64,000 bases of DNA. Source: an uncultured Alphaproteobacteria bacterium (GTDB lineage Bacteria > Pseudomonadota > Alphaproteobacteria > CADEGL01). Every line of letters begins with the position of its first letter. The first letter of the stretch is position 1. The stretch spans positions 1 through 64,000 of the forward strand of contig CADEGL010000009.1 of assembly GCA_902826885.1 (NCBI GenBank), read 5' to 3'. The notes below the pieces were generated by a model. The model ran no database searches and was not told the origin of the DNA. It worked only from the letters and a program-made list of their open reading frames with translations. Shown here in pieces: positions 34,263 through 43,074 of the stretch. The translations under genes were made by a program, and so were the position numbers.

Positions 34263-35510
34263 TTATGCATAGATGCGTGCGTTCGCCGGACTTTCGAGCG
34301 CGCCCCGCACGAGGGTTTCGACGAAAATCTGTGGTGTCTTGCCGGATAGAAAGGCGGCGGTACCTGACGGATCGCTGGTTGCGATCTCGGGCCGCGTCGC
34401 GATCGCGGTAAGGCCGCGCGCGAGCAAGGCGGGGTCTCGCGTATCGAGCGTGTGGCCAAGGCGATAGCGATGGACCAAATGCCCGAGTAGCCCATAGTTC
34501 TGAGTCAGGACCGGCTTCTGGTGCTTCGCGGCCCAGATCAGAACACCGCTCGAGCCGACGAAACGTTGATAGGGCGCCAATACGATGTCGCAATCCCGGA
34601 CCAGGGAATCGAGCTCGGTGTCCGATAGCCGTTTGTCTTCGATCCGCAACATGAGATGCGGCGATTGCCGCAAGGCTTCGACGGCCAGCGCCTGGGCGCG
34701 CGGTTTGAGTGGCGGATCAATGCGTCCCGCGATGGTAACGGAGATCCGCCCGGCCACGCTCGGTTCCAGGAATGCGAGCGCTTCCAGCAAAACCAAGAGG
34801 CCTTTCCGTTCCGTCAATTCCCCGAACAAGACGAAGCTGATCCGCGACGGCTCCGCATTCGGCGTACCGTGCGGCGCGGCGCCGGAGCTTACATGGAAGG
34901 GGTCGTTCAGGCTGTGCACCTTACCGCCTCCCGGGTAGTGCTCGAACGCGTAGGCGGCGAAGAACGGGTCGAGGGAAAGGATCGACGTCACCGATCCGTT
35001 ACGCAGCATCAGCCGGTAAAGGATTTCCTTCCGCAAATCGCGTATGCGTTCCGACCAGGTTGGCGCGTAGGAGCCGAGACGTCCGTAATGGACGGACGGC
35101 CGGAACAGGATGCCGGAAAGGCGGCAGGCGCGTGCGCCGAGTTGGAGGCCCAATGGCAAGGAAAGATGATCGAGGGCGAGAAACAGGGCCGTGTCGGCGC
35201 CCGTCTCGCGCGCCAGGCGGCGCACCGTCCACCAGCGGGCGAAGCCGCTGACCGCGAGGCGAGGGCTGTTGCAGCGTGCGAATGTCCGTTCGTCCAAGGC
35301 GATCACGCGAAGGCTGGGTATGGCAGATCCCTTGATGGCGGGCTCAAGCCGCCGCGCCAGCTCCGGTGCTACCGCGAGTGACAAGGCGTCGACCACGGCC
35401 AGGGCGGGAAGATGGCGAAGAAGGTGAAGCAACCATTCCTCGCTGTGGCCACGCGCATCCGGCTCGAAGACGAGAAGATGATGGCGCTGACCGCCCATAT
35501 CCGGCCGCAC
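34263..35510 (-). CDS. glycosyltransferase, GT4-like
   Basis: A 415-residue protein starting at a GTG (35510) three bases after the Wzc stop; an ATG at 35498 is an alternative. It contains HHLLVFEPDARGHSEEWLLH, a typical GT opening, and in the donor half ISFVLFGELTERKGLLVLLE, MLRIEDKRLSDTELDSLVRD, LAPYQRFVGSSGVLIWAAKH and KPVLTQNYGLLGHLV, the GT4 donor-loop arrangement in which the canonical acidic pair is weakly conserved. It is part of the leftward EPS operon; the sugar is unknown. A 116-bp gap separates it from the next gene. Confidence 0.78.
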   Translation of the reverse strand: MRPDMGGQRHHLLVFEPDARGHSEEWLLHLLRHLPALAVVDALSLAVAPELARRLEPAIKGSAIPSLRVIALDERTFARCNSPRLAVSGFARWWTVRRLARETGADTALFLALDHLSLPLGLQLGARACRLSGILFRPSVHYGRLGSYAPTWSERIRDLRKEILYRLMLRNGSVTSILSLDPFFAAYAFEHYPGGGKVHSLNDPFHVSSGAAPHGTPNAEPSRISFVLFGELTERKGLLVLLEALAFLEPSVAGRISVTIAGRIDPPLKPRAQALAVEALRQSPHLMLRIEDKRLSDTELDSLVRDCDIVLAPYQRFVGSSGVLIWAAKHQKPVLTQNYGLLGHLVHRYRLGHTLDTRDPALLARGLTAIATRPEIATSDPSGTAAFLSGKTPQIFVETLVRGALESPANARIYA

Positions 35511-35513
35511 CGG

Positions 35514-37790
35514 TCAGGCGAGCCGAACCGGGCCCGGGCCGCCGTAGGGATGGGCGATCGGGCCTGATCCGTAGCCCCGATACCGCTTGGGGTCGACCTG
35601 CGAGAGGACGACGCCGGAGATCTTGCCGTGCATTTCGGAGATCTGCTGCAGCCCGTCCAGAACGACCTGGCGCGGCGTGCGGCCCCAGCGCACGACGAAC
35701 ACCACCCGGTCGACCAGCGAAGCGATGGAAAGGGCCTCGGAGCCCGAAAGCACGGGCAGCGAATCGACGATAACGAGGTCGTAATGCTTGGCCAGGGTAC
35801 GCAGCAGCGGGCGCAACCGTTCGACCCGCTGCGGGTCATCGTTCATACGCTGGACGTTGCCGGCGAAGATTGCGTGCGCGCCCGTCATGCGGTCTTGGTG
35901 CACGACCTGTTCGGCATCCACATCGCCGTTCAACAGGTCGGCCAGGCCGGGATAGGACCGTTGCCCGAAGTGACGGTGGACCATGGGGCGTTGCCAGTCG
36001 CAGTCGACCACGATGACGCGCCGGCCCGTCCGCGCCATCAGCCGGGCCAGGGAGATGGATATCCGCGATTTTCCCTCGTGCGGCGCGGCGGAGGTGAACA
36101 TCACCACCTTGCCGCCTTTGCTGTTACCGTTGAACAAAAGGCGCATATGCAAGGCGCGCAACGATTCGCTGAAAGGCGAGTTCACGTCGTCCAGGATGCG
36201 GGCGGATTCTCGCGCCTTCACGGCCGGCACCAAAGCAAGCGTGGGCAGGCCGGTCAGTTCCTCCACCTGCTGGCGCGTGCGGAACGTGCGATCCAGCCCT
36301 TCGATCATGAGCGCGGCGCATGCGCCCAAAACCATCCCGATCATGCCGGCTACGGCCAGGATGATATTCGTGGGCGGATAGCTGGGCGATAGGGGCGTGG
36401 CGGCGCGCGAGATCAACCGGGCGCCGGAATCGCCCATGCTGGCTTGCGCGCGCGTCTCCTTCGAGCGCTCTAGGAAGCTGGAAAGGATGGTCCGGTTGGC
36501 TTCGGCCTCGCGTTCGAGTTCGCGCAGCTTGATCGAGCCGGAATTGGTCTCGTCCATGTCCCGCTTAATGCGGTTGAGGTTGCCGCGAAGAGCGCCCGTG
36601 CGTGCGCGCGCGGCTTGGGCCTCGTGCTTCAGGCCGGCGACGATGTTGCCGACCTCGGCTTTGACCGCGCTCTGAACGTCGCGCGCTTGTGCCTCGACCT
36701 CCTGCATCTTTGGGTGACGCGCGCCATAGGTCGACGCCATCTCGGCCTTCATGCGATCCACTTCGGCTTGTTTATCGCGCAAGGAATGGATCAAGGGCGA
36801 GCGCAGGACGTCGGGCAAGGCATTCAGGCCGTTCGGGCTGCGTTGCGCGGCCTCGGCCTGCCGCAGGCGGGCTTCGACCTCGGCCTGACTGCTCTCCGCA
36901 AGAATCAACTGGGAGTTCAATTCGCTGAGCTGCTGTTCGGTTACGCCCGTCGATTTGGACTGATAGATGCCATTCGCGCGTTTGTATTCCTCGACCGCGC
37001 GTTCGGACTCCTCGACACGCTGACGAAGCTCGCCGATCTGCTGGGTCAAGACACCGGTGGCCGTCTTGGCGGCCTCGGTCTTTCCGATCAGTTGCTGCTC
37101 CACATAGACATCGGCGAAGCCATTGGCGATGCGCGCGGCGGTCGCCGGATCTTCCGAGTCGGCGGTGATGCTCAGAACATGGGATCGGTTCAGCGGTGTA
37201 ACGTCTATGTGCGACAGAAGTACGCTGGTGACGACTTCTTGTTCGATCTTGTCCAACTCATCGTCGGATGCGCCGGCGCGCGCGCTTGGCGCGCCTTTCT
37301 GACCCGCCAACCACCGAAACCCCGACATGATCCCGCCGGTAACCCATTGAATCGCCCGGCGCCAGATGGGGGCGTCGCGCAAGAAGGGATTGAATTCGGG
37401 GTCCTGATCGAGCGCGAGCCGGTTGGCGACACGCGCGGCGATCTCGCGGGATTGAATGACATAACCCGCGGTCTGGACGGTCTCCATGTCCGCCACGGTC
37501 TGCTGGACCACGTTCTCCATCTTGGTGACACGCACGGGGTCCGTGCCCACCATGATCTGGGCCTCGGAGGAGAAGCGTGGCGTCATGAGGACAGCCACCA
37601 TCAGGCCCAAGGCCATGGCGCCGGCGATCGTGAGGAGGATCAGTTTTCTACGGCGCCAGAAGCGCAGAAGAACGTCGACCCCCTCGGCGGAAGCGCTCGC
37701 GCGCGGATAAGCGTCGGGGTCGTAGCCGAACCCGCCGCGCTGACGAGAGAGTTCGCCGCGTTGGAGATAGGGGCCGAGCGTCTGCATCAA
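35514..37790 (-). CDS. polysaccharide co-polymerase/tyrosine autokinase (Wzc/ExoP type)
   Basis: A 758-residue inner-membrane protein controlling EPS chain length and export. An N-terminal Wzz domain has a first membrane helix (~51-71) and long coiled-coil periplasmic arms (~270-470). A PSYPPTNIILA segment leads into the second helix (~500). The C-terminal BY-kinase has Walker A in FTSAAPHEGKSRIS (~565-578; the usual GKST is GKSR here), Walker A' VVDCDWQRP, and Walker B LVIVDSLPVL. The tail YRGYGSGPIAHPYGG has only three tyrosines, fewer than most Wzc tails. ATGATG overlaps the wza stop. Confidence 0.92.
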   Translation of the reverse strand: MMQTLGPYLQRGELSRQRGGFGYDPDAYPRASASAEGVDVLLRFWRRRKLILLTIAGAMALGLMVAVLMTPRFSSEAQIMVGTDPVRVTKMENVVQQTVADMETVQTAGYVIQSREIAARVANRLALDQDPEFNPFLRDAPIWRRAIQWVTGGIMSGFRWLAGQKGAPSARAGASDDELDKIEQEVVTSVLLSHIDVTPLNRSHVLSITADSEDPATAARIANGFADVYVEQQLIGKTEAAKTATGVLTQQIGELRQRVEESERAVEEYKRANGIYQSKSTGVTEQQLSELNSQLILAESSQAEVEARLRQAEAAQRSPNGLNALPDVLRSPLIHSLRDKQAEVDRMKAEMASTYGARHPKMQEVEAQARDVQSAVKAEVGNIVAGLKHEAQAARARTGALRGNLNRIKRDMDETNSGSIKLRELEREAEANRTILSSFLERSKETRAQASMGDSGARLISRAATPLSPSYPPTNIILAVAGMIGMVLGACAALMIEGLDRTFRTRQQVEELTGLPTLALVPAVKARESARILDDVNSPFSESLRALHMRLLFNGNSKGGKVVMFTSAAPHEGKSRISISLARLMARTGRRVIVVDCDWQRPMVHRHFGQRSYPGLADLLNGDVDAEQVVHQDRMTGAHAIFAGNVQRMNDDPQRVERLRPLLRTLAKHYDLVIVDSLPVLSGSEALSIASLVDRVVFVVRWGRTPRQVVLDGLQQISEMHGKISGVVLSQVDPKRYRGYGSGPIAHPYGGPGPVRLA

Positions 37791-38371
37791 AAATACCTTT
37801 CTCGGACGGTAATCACATCCCCTGGTGTTATTCGTGTGGCGGGACTCGCCCCTTGCTTCTGCGACGGACTGGACGCGCGCGTGATGTAGAAGTCTTCTTC
37901 GCGCGCGCGGTAGGTGAAACCGCCGGCAATGGCGACCGCGTTCAGAACCGTCATGCCCTCGACATACGGGTAGCTGCCGGGGTTCTTGACCTCGCCCAGA
38001 ACATAGAATGGCCTGGCGTTCACAACCTCGACACTGACGCTCGGGTTAGCCAAGTACTCGGGCTTCAAGCGGCTGGTGATCTTCTCTTCCAGCTCGCTCG
38101 GCGAAAGGCCGCGCGCATCGATGGCGCCGATCAACGGAAACGCCAGCCTGCCGGCGCCGTCGACGCGATATTCGCCGGTCAAGTTCGGCTGATCCAAGAC
38201 CGTCACACGCACGCGATCGCCGGAACCCAAATGGTATTCCGGTGAAACGGAGGCACCCTGATCCGCGGGCGGTGGCGTCGAACCGCACGCCATGAGGCCC
38301 GCGACAAGAAACATACCGACGAACCGAGAGGCACCTTTCGTCACGACCCCGAAGACGCTCACCGCACGCAT
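37787..38371 (-). CDS. outer-membrane polysaccharide export lipoprotein (Wza/GumB-type)
   Basis: A 194-residue lipoprotein: signal MRAVSVFGVVTKGASRFVGM, then a lipobox ending in Cys29. The polysaccharide-export domain (PF02563) is YHLGSGDRVRVTVLDQPNLT and a SLBB-like module is GEVKNPGSYPYVEGMTVLNA. It is shorter than E. coli Wza (379 residues) and resembles GumB, lacking extra SLBB repeats and the C-terminal amphipathic helix domain. A GGGGAG site and the galE stop sit directly before the ATG at 38371 (TAG-AC-ATG). Partnered with the downstream Wzc. Confidence 0.9.
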   Translation of the reverse strand: MRAVSVFGVVTKGASRFVGMFLVAGLMACGSTPPPADQGASVSPEYHLGSGDRVRVTVLDQPNLTGEYRVDGAGRLAFPLIGAIDARGLSPSELEEKITSRLKPEYLANPSVSVEVVNARPFYVLGEVKNPGSYPYVEGMTVLNAVAIAGGFTYRAREEDFYITRASSPSQKQGASPATRITPGDVITVRERYF

Positions 38372-38373
38372 GT

Positions 38374-39372
38374 CTATCTCCCCACTGCTTGCCGGCGGGA
38401 CCAACCCTGCGTCCAACGCCAGGCGTTGCCGATCTGCACGTTCAAGTCGGAGTAAGCGGGTTGCCAACCCAGTTCCGCGCGAGCGCGGCTTGCATCCGCC
38501 ACAAGGACTGGCGGATCGCCCGCGCGTCTTGGTTCTTGCTTGACCGCGATCTTGGTTCCGGAAACGCGCTCGGCCGCGGTAATAACCTCGCGTACGGTGA
38601 AGCCATTGCCGTTGCCGAGATTGAAGGCCTCCGCGCCATGGGCGCTTTTGAGGCGGGCGAGCGCCAGCACGTGGGCCGAGGCCAGGTCCGTCACATGCAC
38701 ATAATCGCGTACGCAGGTTCCGTCCGCGGTCGGATAGTCGGTGCCGAAGACGGCAACATGAGGACGGTCGCCGGCGGCGGCTTCCAGAACGATCGGAATC
38801 AGATGCGTTTCCGGCGCATGGCTTTCGCCAATCTCGCCATCCGGGTCGGACCCCGCCGCGTTGAAATAGCGCAGCGAGATCGAGCGCAACCCATGCGCGG
38901 CGGCACAATCCTGCAGGATGCGCTCCCCTATCAGTTTGCTCATCCCATAGGGGTTGATCGGCGCCAGCGGATGTTTTTCGTCGATGGGCGTGCTCTCGGG
39001 TGTCCCGTAGACGGCCGCCGTCGAGGAGAACACGATTTGATCGATCTTTTGCCGCCGCATGGCGTCGAGCAGGACTAGGAAGCGAGAAACGTTGTTTCGA
39101 TAGTACTTCGCAGGCTCGGCCACGGATTCGCCGGCCGCGATCAAAGCGGCGAAATGCATCACGGCGGCCGGCCGATAGCGATCCATGACCTGCTGCAGTC
39201 GGTCGCGATCTTCGATATCGCCGATCTCCAACGGCCCCCAGCGGACGGCCCAGCGATGACCTTGCGAAAGGTTGTCGTAGGTCACGGGCAAAAATCCCGC
39301 AGCTGCCAGCGCCTTGCAGGCATGACTGCCCACAAATCCGGCACCACCGGTGACGAGTACGGCCGCGCGCAT
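38374..39372 (-). CDS. galE: UDP-glucose 4-epimerase
   Basis: A 332-residue extended SDR epimerase interconverting UDP-glucose and UDP-galactose. The NAD-binding motif is VTGGAGFVGSHAC (7-19), with the SSTAAVYG and NPYGMSKLIGE motifs carrying the catalytic Ser/Tyr/Lys, and LRYFNAAGSDPDG, TCVRDYVHVTDLA and EAFNLGNGNGFTVREV, all typical of GalE. I start at the ATG at 39372; a longer reading to 39450 runs into the upstream gene and adds non-SDR residues. It lies 4 bp after the ManC-fusion stop and 2 bp before wza, and supplies UDP-Gal from GalU's product. Confidence 0.95.
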   Translation of the reverse strand: MRAAVLVTGGAGFVGSHACKALAAAGFLPVTYDNLSQGHRWAVRWGPLEIGDIEDRDRLQQVMDRYRPAAVMHFAALIAAGESVAEPAKYYRNNVSRFLVLLDAMRRQKIDQIVFSSTAAVYGTPESTPIDEKHPLAPINPYGMSKLIGERILQDCAAAHGLRSISLRYFNAAGSDPDGEIGESHAPETHLIPIVLEAAAGDRPHVAVFGTDYPTADGTCVRDYVHVTDLASAHVLALARLKSAHGAEAFNLGNGNGFTVREVITAAERVSGTKIAVKQEPRRAGDPPVLVADASRARAELGWQPAYSDLNVQIGNAWRWTQGWSRRQAVGR

Positions 39373-39376
39373 GGGG

Positions 39377-41740
39377 TCAGTGCCGCCCGTAGGTGTCGTC
39401 GAAGCGGACAATGTCGTCTTCGCCCAGATAGGCGCCGGACTGCACCTCAATCAGGTGTACGGCCACCTTGCCGGGGTTCTCCAGCCGGTGGGTCGCGCCG
39501 GCGGGGATGTAGATCGCTTCGTTCTCGCGCAGAAGCCGCGTTTCGTCGTTGCATGTCGTCAACGCCGTGCCGGACACCACCACCCAATGTTCGGCGCGAT
39601 GATGGTGCATCTGAAGGCTCAGCTTCGCGCCGGGCTTCACCATGATCCGCTTCACCTGAAAGCGCTCACCGATATCCACGGTCTGGTAGAAGCCCCACGG
39701 GCGGTAAACCTTGGTGTGATGCAGCCGCTCAGGCCGGTTGCGCAGGCGGGACACGAGCTTGCCCACGTCGGCGCTGTGCTCGCTGTCGGCCACCAGGATG
39801 ACGTCGTCGGTCGCCACTACGATCAGGTCCTCGACGCCGATGGCCGCGACCAGGTGTCCGTCACCGCGGATGTAGCTGTTGCGCACGCGGTCGAGGATGA
39901 CGTCGCCCTCGGTCACGTTGCCGGCTTCGTCGCTTTTCTTGACTTCGCGCAGCGAACGCCATGAGCCGATGTCGCTCCAGCCCATGTCGACCGGTACGAT
40001 GGCCGCGTGCGTCGTATGTTCCATCACCGCGTGGTCGATGGACAGATTGGGCGCTTGGCCGAACCTGTCGGCGTCCAGGCGAAAGAAGTCGAGATCGTCC
40101 CGCCCCTCGGCAATGGCGTGTTCGCACGCTTCCACCATCGCGGGCTGCAGGCGGCGCAGTTCGGTGAGATAGAGCGCGGCCGGCATCAGAAAGATGCCGC
40201 TGTTCCAACGGTAAGAGCCCTGCGTCAGATAGCGTTCGGCTTCGTCCAGGCTTGGCTTTTCCACGAAACGGTCGACATGGAGGATTCCGTCCGTGTCTTC
40301 CACGGGTTCACCGGCCGCGATATAGCCGTAACCTGTCTCTGGACGTGTTGGTTGGATGCCGAAGGTGCAGAGAAGATCGCGCTTGGCGCCCGTCATGGCC
40401 GAGTTGACGGCCTTACGAAAGGCTGCCGCATCGGCGATGTGATGGTCCGAGGGTTGGATCAGCATCACACCCTCCGGATCGTCGGCGACGACCAGAAGAG
40501 CGGCCACGGCGGCGGCGGGTGCCGTGTTTCGCGCAACCGGTTCCAAGACGATGCGGCGCGGCGCGATTCCGGCTTCCTGCAATTGCTCGGCGATCAGGAA
40601 GCGATGTTCGTCGCTGCACACGACAATGGGCGCGGCAAAGCCGGCGTCCGACGCCGTTCGAGACACGGTTTCCTGCAGCATCGTGCGCTCGGACATCAGC
40701 GGCAGAAGCTGCTTGGGATAGGCTTGGCGGGACAATGGCCAAAGCCGCGTGCCGGACCCGCCCGACAGGATCACCGGATGAATCTTGCCTTTGACCGAAG
40801 CCGACCGGACTGCCCGGTTCGGCGCGGGTTTTTCGGCCGCTGGCGGAACGGGGGCGGAGGTCCGCAGCTCGAGATTGGGGCTCTCTGGACTGGGGCGAGC
40901 TTCCGGGGGCGAAGAAACCTCCATCGCCGCGCTATTATTATAAGTGTCGACCGCGTTCTGATCGGGACTCACAACCGTTTCAAAGGCGCCATCTGGTACC
41001 CAGCGATAACCGAACGCCGGATAGTTCTCGATGGCCGCGAAGGAATCGTCGAGCTGGCGGAACTTCTGCCGGATGCGCTTGATCAGAGAGCGAACGTTCG
41101 TGCGATGGCCCAAGATGCCGTCGCCGGCGAAAAATTCCTTGCCGCGCACCACGTCGTAGATTTCCCGATAGGTTACGTCCTCGCCCGCGCGGCTGGCCAG
41201 CAAGCGGACGATGTTGAACTCGACGACGGTGAGGGGAACGGACTGCCCTTTCCACTGGGCGCGGTCGACCTTGAGGTTCAGATGAAGCGAGCCCAACTCA
41301 AGCGCTTCGTCCTTGGCAAGCTTGGGGCCCGAACCTTTGGCACCCTCGGCCACGACTCGCAGACGGCGCGCGATGACGGAGGAACTGCGCGACTTGTCCA
41401 TGAAGTCGACGGCACCGCCATCGAGCGCGATGACCTCGTTCTTCTCGCTGGCGAAGGCCGTTAGGATGACGACGGGCAAGTTGAATCCGAGCAGGCGCAG
41501 CTTCTTCAGCACCTCCGCGCCGGAGATGGTCGGCATGTGCCAATCCAGGAGCACCACGTCGCACGTGTGCCCATCCACCAGCCACTTAAGCGCTTCGTTG
41601 CCGTCCGCGAAGTGCTCCACGGCGAGCTGATGGTCCTCGAGATTGGGAACGATGGATTCCCGATACAGGGAATCGTCATCGATCAGCAGGACGTTAACGG
41701 CGTCCTCACGAGCACCCATGTCCGTCGTGACGGCTTCCAT
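39377..41740 (-). CDS. response regulator (REC-wHTH) fused to mannose-1-phosphate guanylyltransferase/phosphomannose isomerase
   Basis: A 787-residue fusion in one uninterrupted frame. Residues ~15-135 are a receiver domain with acidic pocket DDD (21-23), phospho-acceptor D66 in VVLLDWHMP, T94 and K116. Residues ~145-250 are an OmpR-type winged helix (VPLTVVEFNIVRLL ... LIKRIRQKFRQL ... FGYRWVP). A Pro/Glu/Ser-rich linker covers ~251-316. Residues ~319-787 are a complete type II ManC/AlgA/XanB bifunctional enzyme: pyrophosphorylase signature GGSGTRLWPLSR (327-338), YPKQLLPL, VEKP, and a C-terminal cupin isomerase domain with QMHHHRAEHWVVVSG. It makes GDP-mannose for Gmd/Fcl. No kinase partner is adjacent. 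It heads the leftward EPS operon. The linker DNA holds a 17-bp repeat shared with 43075-43091. Confidence 0.93.
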   Translation of the reverse strand: MEAVTTDMGAREDAVNVLLIDDDSLYRESIVPNLEDHQLAVEHFADGNEALKWLVDGHTCDVVLLDWHMPTISGAEVLKKLRLLGFNLPVVILTAFASEKNEVIALDGGAVDFMDKSRSSSVIARRLRVVAEGAKGSGPKLAKDEALELGSLHLNLKVDRAQWKGQSVPLTVVEFNIVRLLASRAGEDVTYREIYDVVRGKEFFAGDGILGHRTNVRSLIKRIRQKFRQLDDSFAAIENYPAFGYRWVPDGAFETVVSPDQNAVDTYNNSAAMEVSSPPEARPSPESPNLELRTSAPVPPAAEKPAPNRAVRSASVKGKIHPVILSGGSGTRLWPLSRQAYPKQLLPLMSERTMLQETVSRTASDAGFAAPIVVCSDEHRFLIAEQLQEAGIAPRRIVLEPVARNTAPAAAVAALLVVADDPEGVMLIQPSDHHIADAAAFRKAVNSAMTGAKRDLLCTFGIQPTRPETGYGYIAAGEPVEDTDGILHVDRFVEKPSLDEAERYLTQGSYRWNSGIFLMPAALYLTELRRLQPAMVEACEHAIAEGRDDLDFFRLDADRFGQAPNLSIDHAVMEHTTHAAIVPVDMGWSDIGSWRSLREVKKSDEAGNVTEGDVILDRVRNSYIRGDGHLVAAIGVEDLIVVATDDVILVADSEHSADVGKLVSRLRNRPERLHHTKVYRPWGFYQTVDIGERFQVKRIMVKPGAKLSLQMHHHRAEHWVVVSGTALTTCNDETRLLRENEAIYIPAGATHRLENPGKVAVHLIEVQSGAYLGEDDIVRFDDTYGRH
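40931..40947. repeat. 17-bp AT-rich direct repeat, copy 1 (inside the RR-ManC linker)
   Basis: GCTATTATTATAAGTGT occurs exactly here and at 43075-43091, in the same orientation. In this copy it encodes DTYNNS of the linker on the minus strand, just upstream of an in-frame ATG (codon 273) that precedes the ManC domain. The minus-strand reading contains TATAAT, but no matching -35 is visible. Confidence 0.6.
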
Positions 41741-41952
41741 CGATAACCCTCATTGATGTCACCCAACCGCCCCGCCGGCCTCGCCCAGACGTTTGAACTA
41801 GGACGATATTTCCGGGCCCGCCGCGGATCGCGCTCCGATGAAGGACAGACGGGGCCATAGGGGGTTTATTCCGCGCACCAGAGGTGGTGCGCCAGCGGCA
41901 TCGGAGTGACAAAACTGTGGCGAGGGCGAAGCCGGAAAGGCCGCGCGGTTCG

Positions 41953-42984
41953 CTATTTCTTTTGGCCGCGCAGGTAATCCGCGATCAGGCAGATCTGTTC
42001 GAACATGAGGACCATGCCGTTCATGGAGGTGATGTTGTTGGGGTTGTCCTTGGTCGGGATGATGCAGACCACGTCCCCGCCGATCACGTCCAGGCCGCGC
42101 AAGCCCTGCAACAGCGCGATGGCTTCACCGGTCATCAGGCCGGTATAGCCGGGCTCGAGGTTCGACACGGCGGGGGCGTGGGAGGGGTCCAGCACGTCCA
42201 TGTCGAAGGTGATGTAGACCGGTGAATCGCCCACCCTTTCCCGGATGGCCTCGATGGTCTTTTGCACGCCGAGCTCACGGTATTCGTCGATGGTGATGAC
42301 GCGGTAGCCCAGCCTGTCACTCGATTTGCGCCAGTCGAGCGTCACCACGTTGCCGCGGATGCCGACCTGCACGCTTTTGGAGGTATCGATATGGCCTTCG
42401 ATCGCGGCGTAGGAGGCCCAGTGGGCGGCCGAGCGCACGGCGCCGAGCCAATGCGGGATATGGTCGTAGGAATCGGTGTGGGCGTCGAAGTGGACGAGCG
42501 CTGCCTTACGCCCTTTCGAAATGCGGGCGTCCTTGCCCGCGATGGCCTTCAGGATCGGCCCGGTGATGGAGTGATCGCCCCCGACCGAGACGGGCCGCGT
42601 GCCGGCTGCGTCGAGCCGCTTGTAGAACGCCTCGATATGTTGGACCGAAACATCGTTGACCATGGCCTCGGGCAAGGGGGTATCGCCCAAGTCGTTGATC
42701 CGGCATTCGGTCCAGGGATTGAGCTGATATTTGAAATGCGCGCGCTTGTACCAGCAGGAGACGTGGCGCATGAAGCGCGGCGCCAGATGCTGGTCGCGTT
42801 CGGTCGAACCGTTGCCCGAGCTGTGGGGCACGCCGACAAGGGCGATGTCCGCCTCGGCGGGGTTCTCGTTCCAGGGCGCGCGGAAGAAGGTGGGTATGCC
42901 ATACCAGTACCAGCGGTTGGTTTCCGCCTTCATGCGCGCATAGGTCGCGTCGTCCATCGGCGGAATCTGCGGCCAGTCAGCCAT
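41953..42984 (-). CDS. ureohydrolase (agmatinase/guanidinase-like)
   Basis: A 343-residue arginase-superfamily amidinohydrolase that hydrolyses a guanidino group to urea. The binuclear-metal motifs are complete: SVGGDHS (H138), FDAHTDSYD (D167, H169, D171) and FDMDVLDPSHAP (D261, D263). The normally conserved TGTPEPGGLT loop after the third motif is replaced by AVSNLEPGYTG, so substrate specificity probably differs from ordinary agmatinase. The start is the ATG at 42984 with GGGAGGAG upstream; a TTG-type extension to 43023 is unlikely. It is divergent from the LLM monooxygenase and close to an M24 gene and a polyamine-type ABC transporter. Confidence 0.85.
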   Translation of the reverse strand: MADWPQIPPMDDATYARMKAETNRWYWYGIPTFFRAPWNENPAEADIALVGVPHSSGNGSTERDQHLAPRFMRHVSCWYKRAHFKYQLNPWTECRINDLGDTPLPEAMVNDVSVQHIEAFYKRLDAAGTRPVSVGGDHSITGPILKAIAGKDARISKGRKAALVHFDAHTDSYDHIPHWLGAVRSAAHWASYAAIEGHIDTSKSVQVGIRGNVVTLDWRKSSDRLGYRVITIDEYRELGVQKTIEAIRERVGDSPVYITFDMDVLDPSHAPAVSNLEPGYTGLMTGEAIALLQGLRGLDVIGGDVVCIIPTKDNPNNITSMNGMVLMFEQICLIADYLRGQKK

Positions 42985-43074
42985 CGCACTCCTCCCGTTT
43001 ATGGAATTTTTGTCCGGCGACACTCAAAAATGCATGAACCGATGGAGCTTAAGTCGAGACGGCGGTTTCTTCAG

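Noticed and set aside
40931-40947. The 17-bp repeat as a sigma-70 promoter
   Set aside because: The minus-strand TATAAT is convincing, but no -35 hexamer is found at 16-18 bp in either copy, so I keep it only as a repeat of unknown role.
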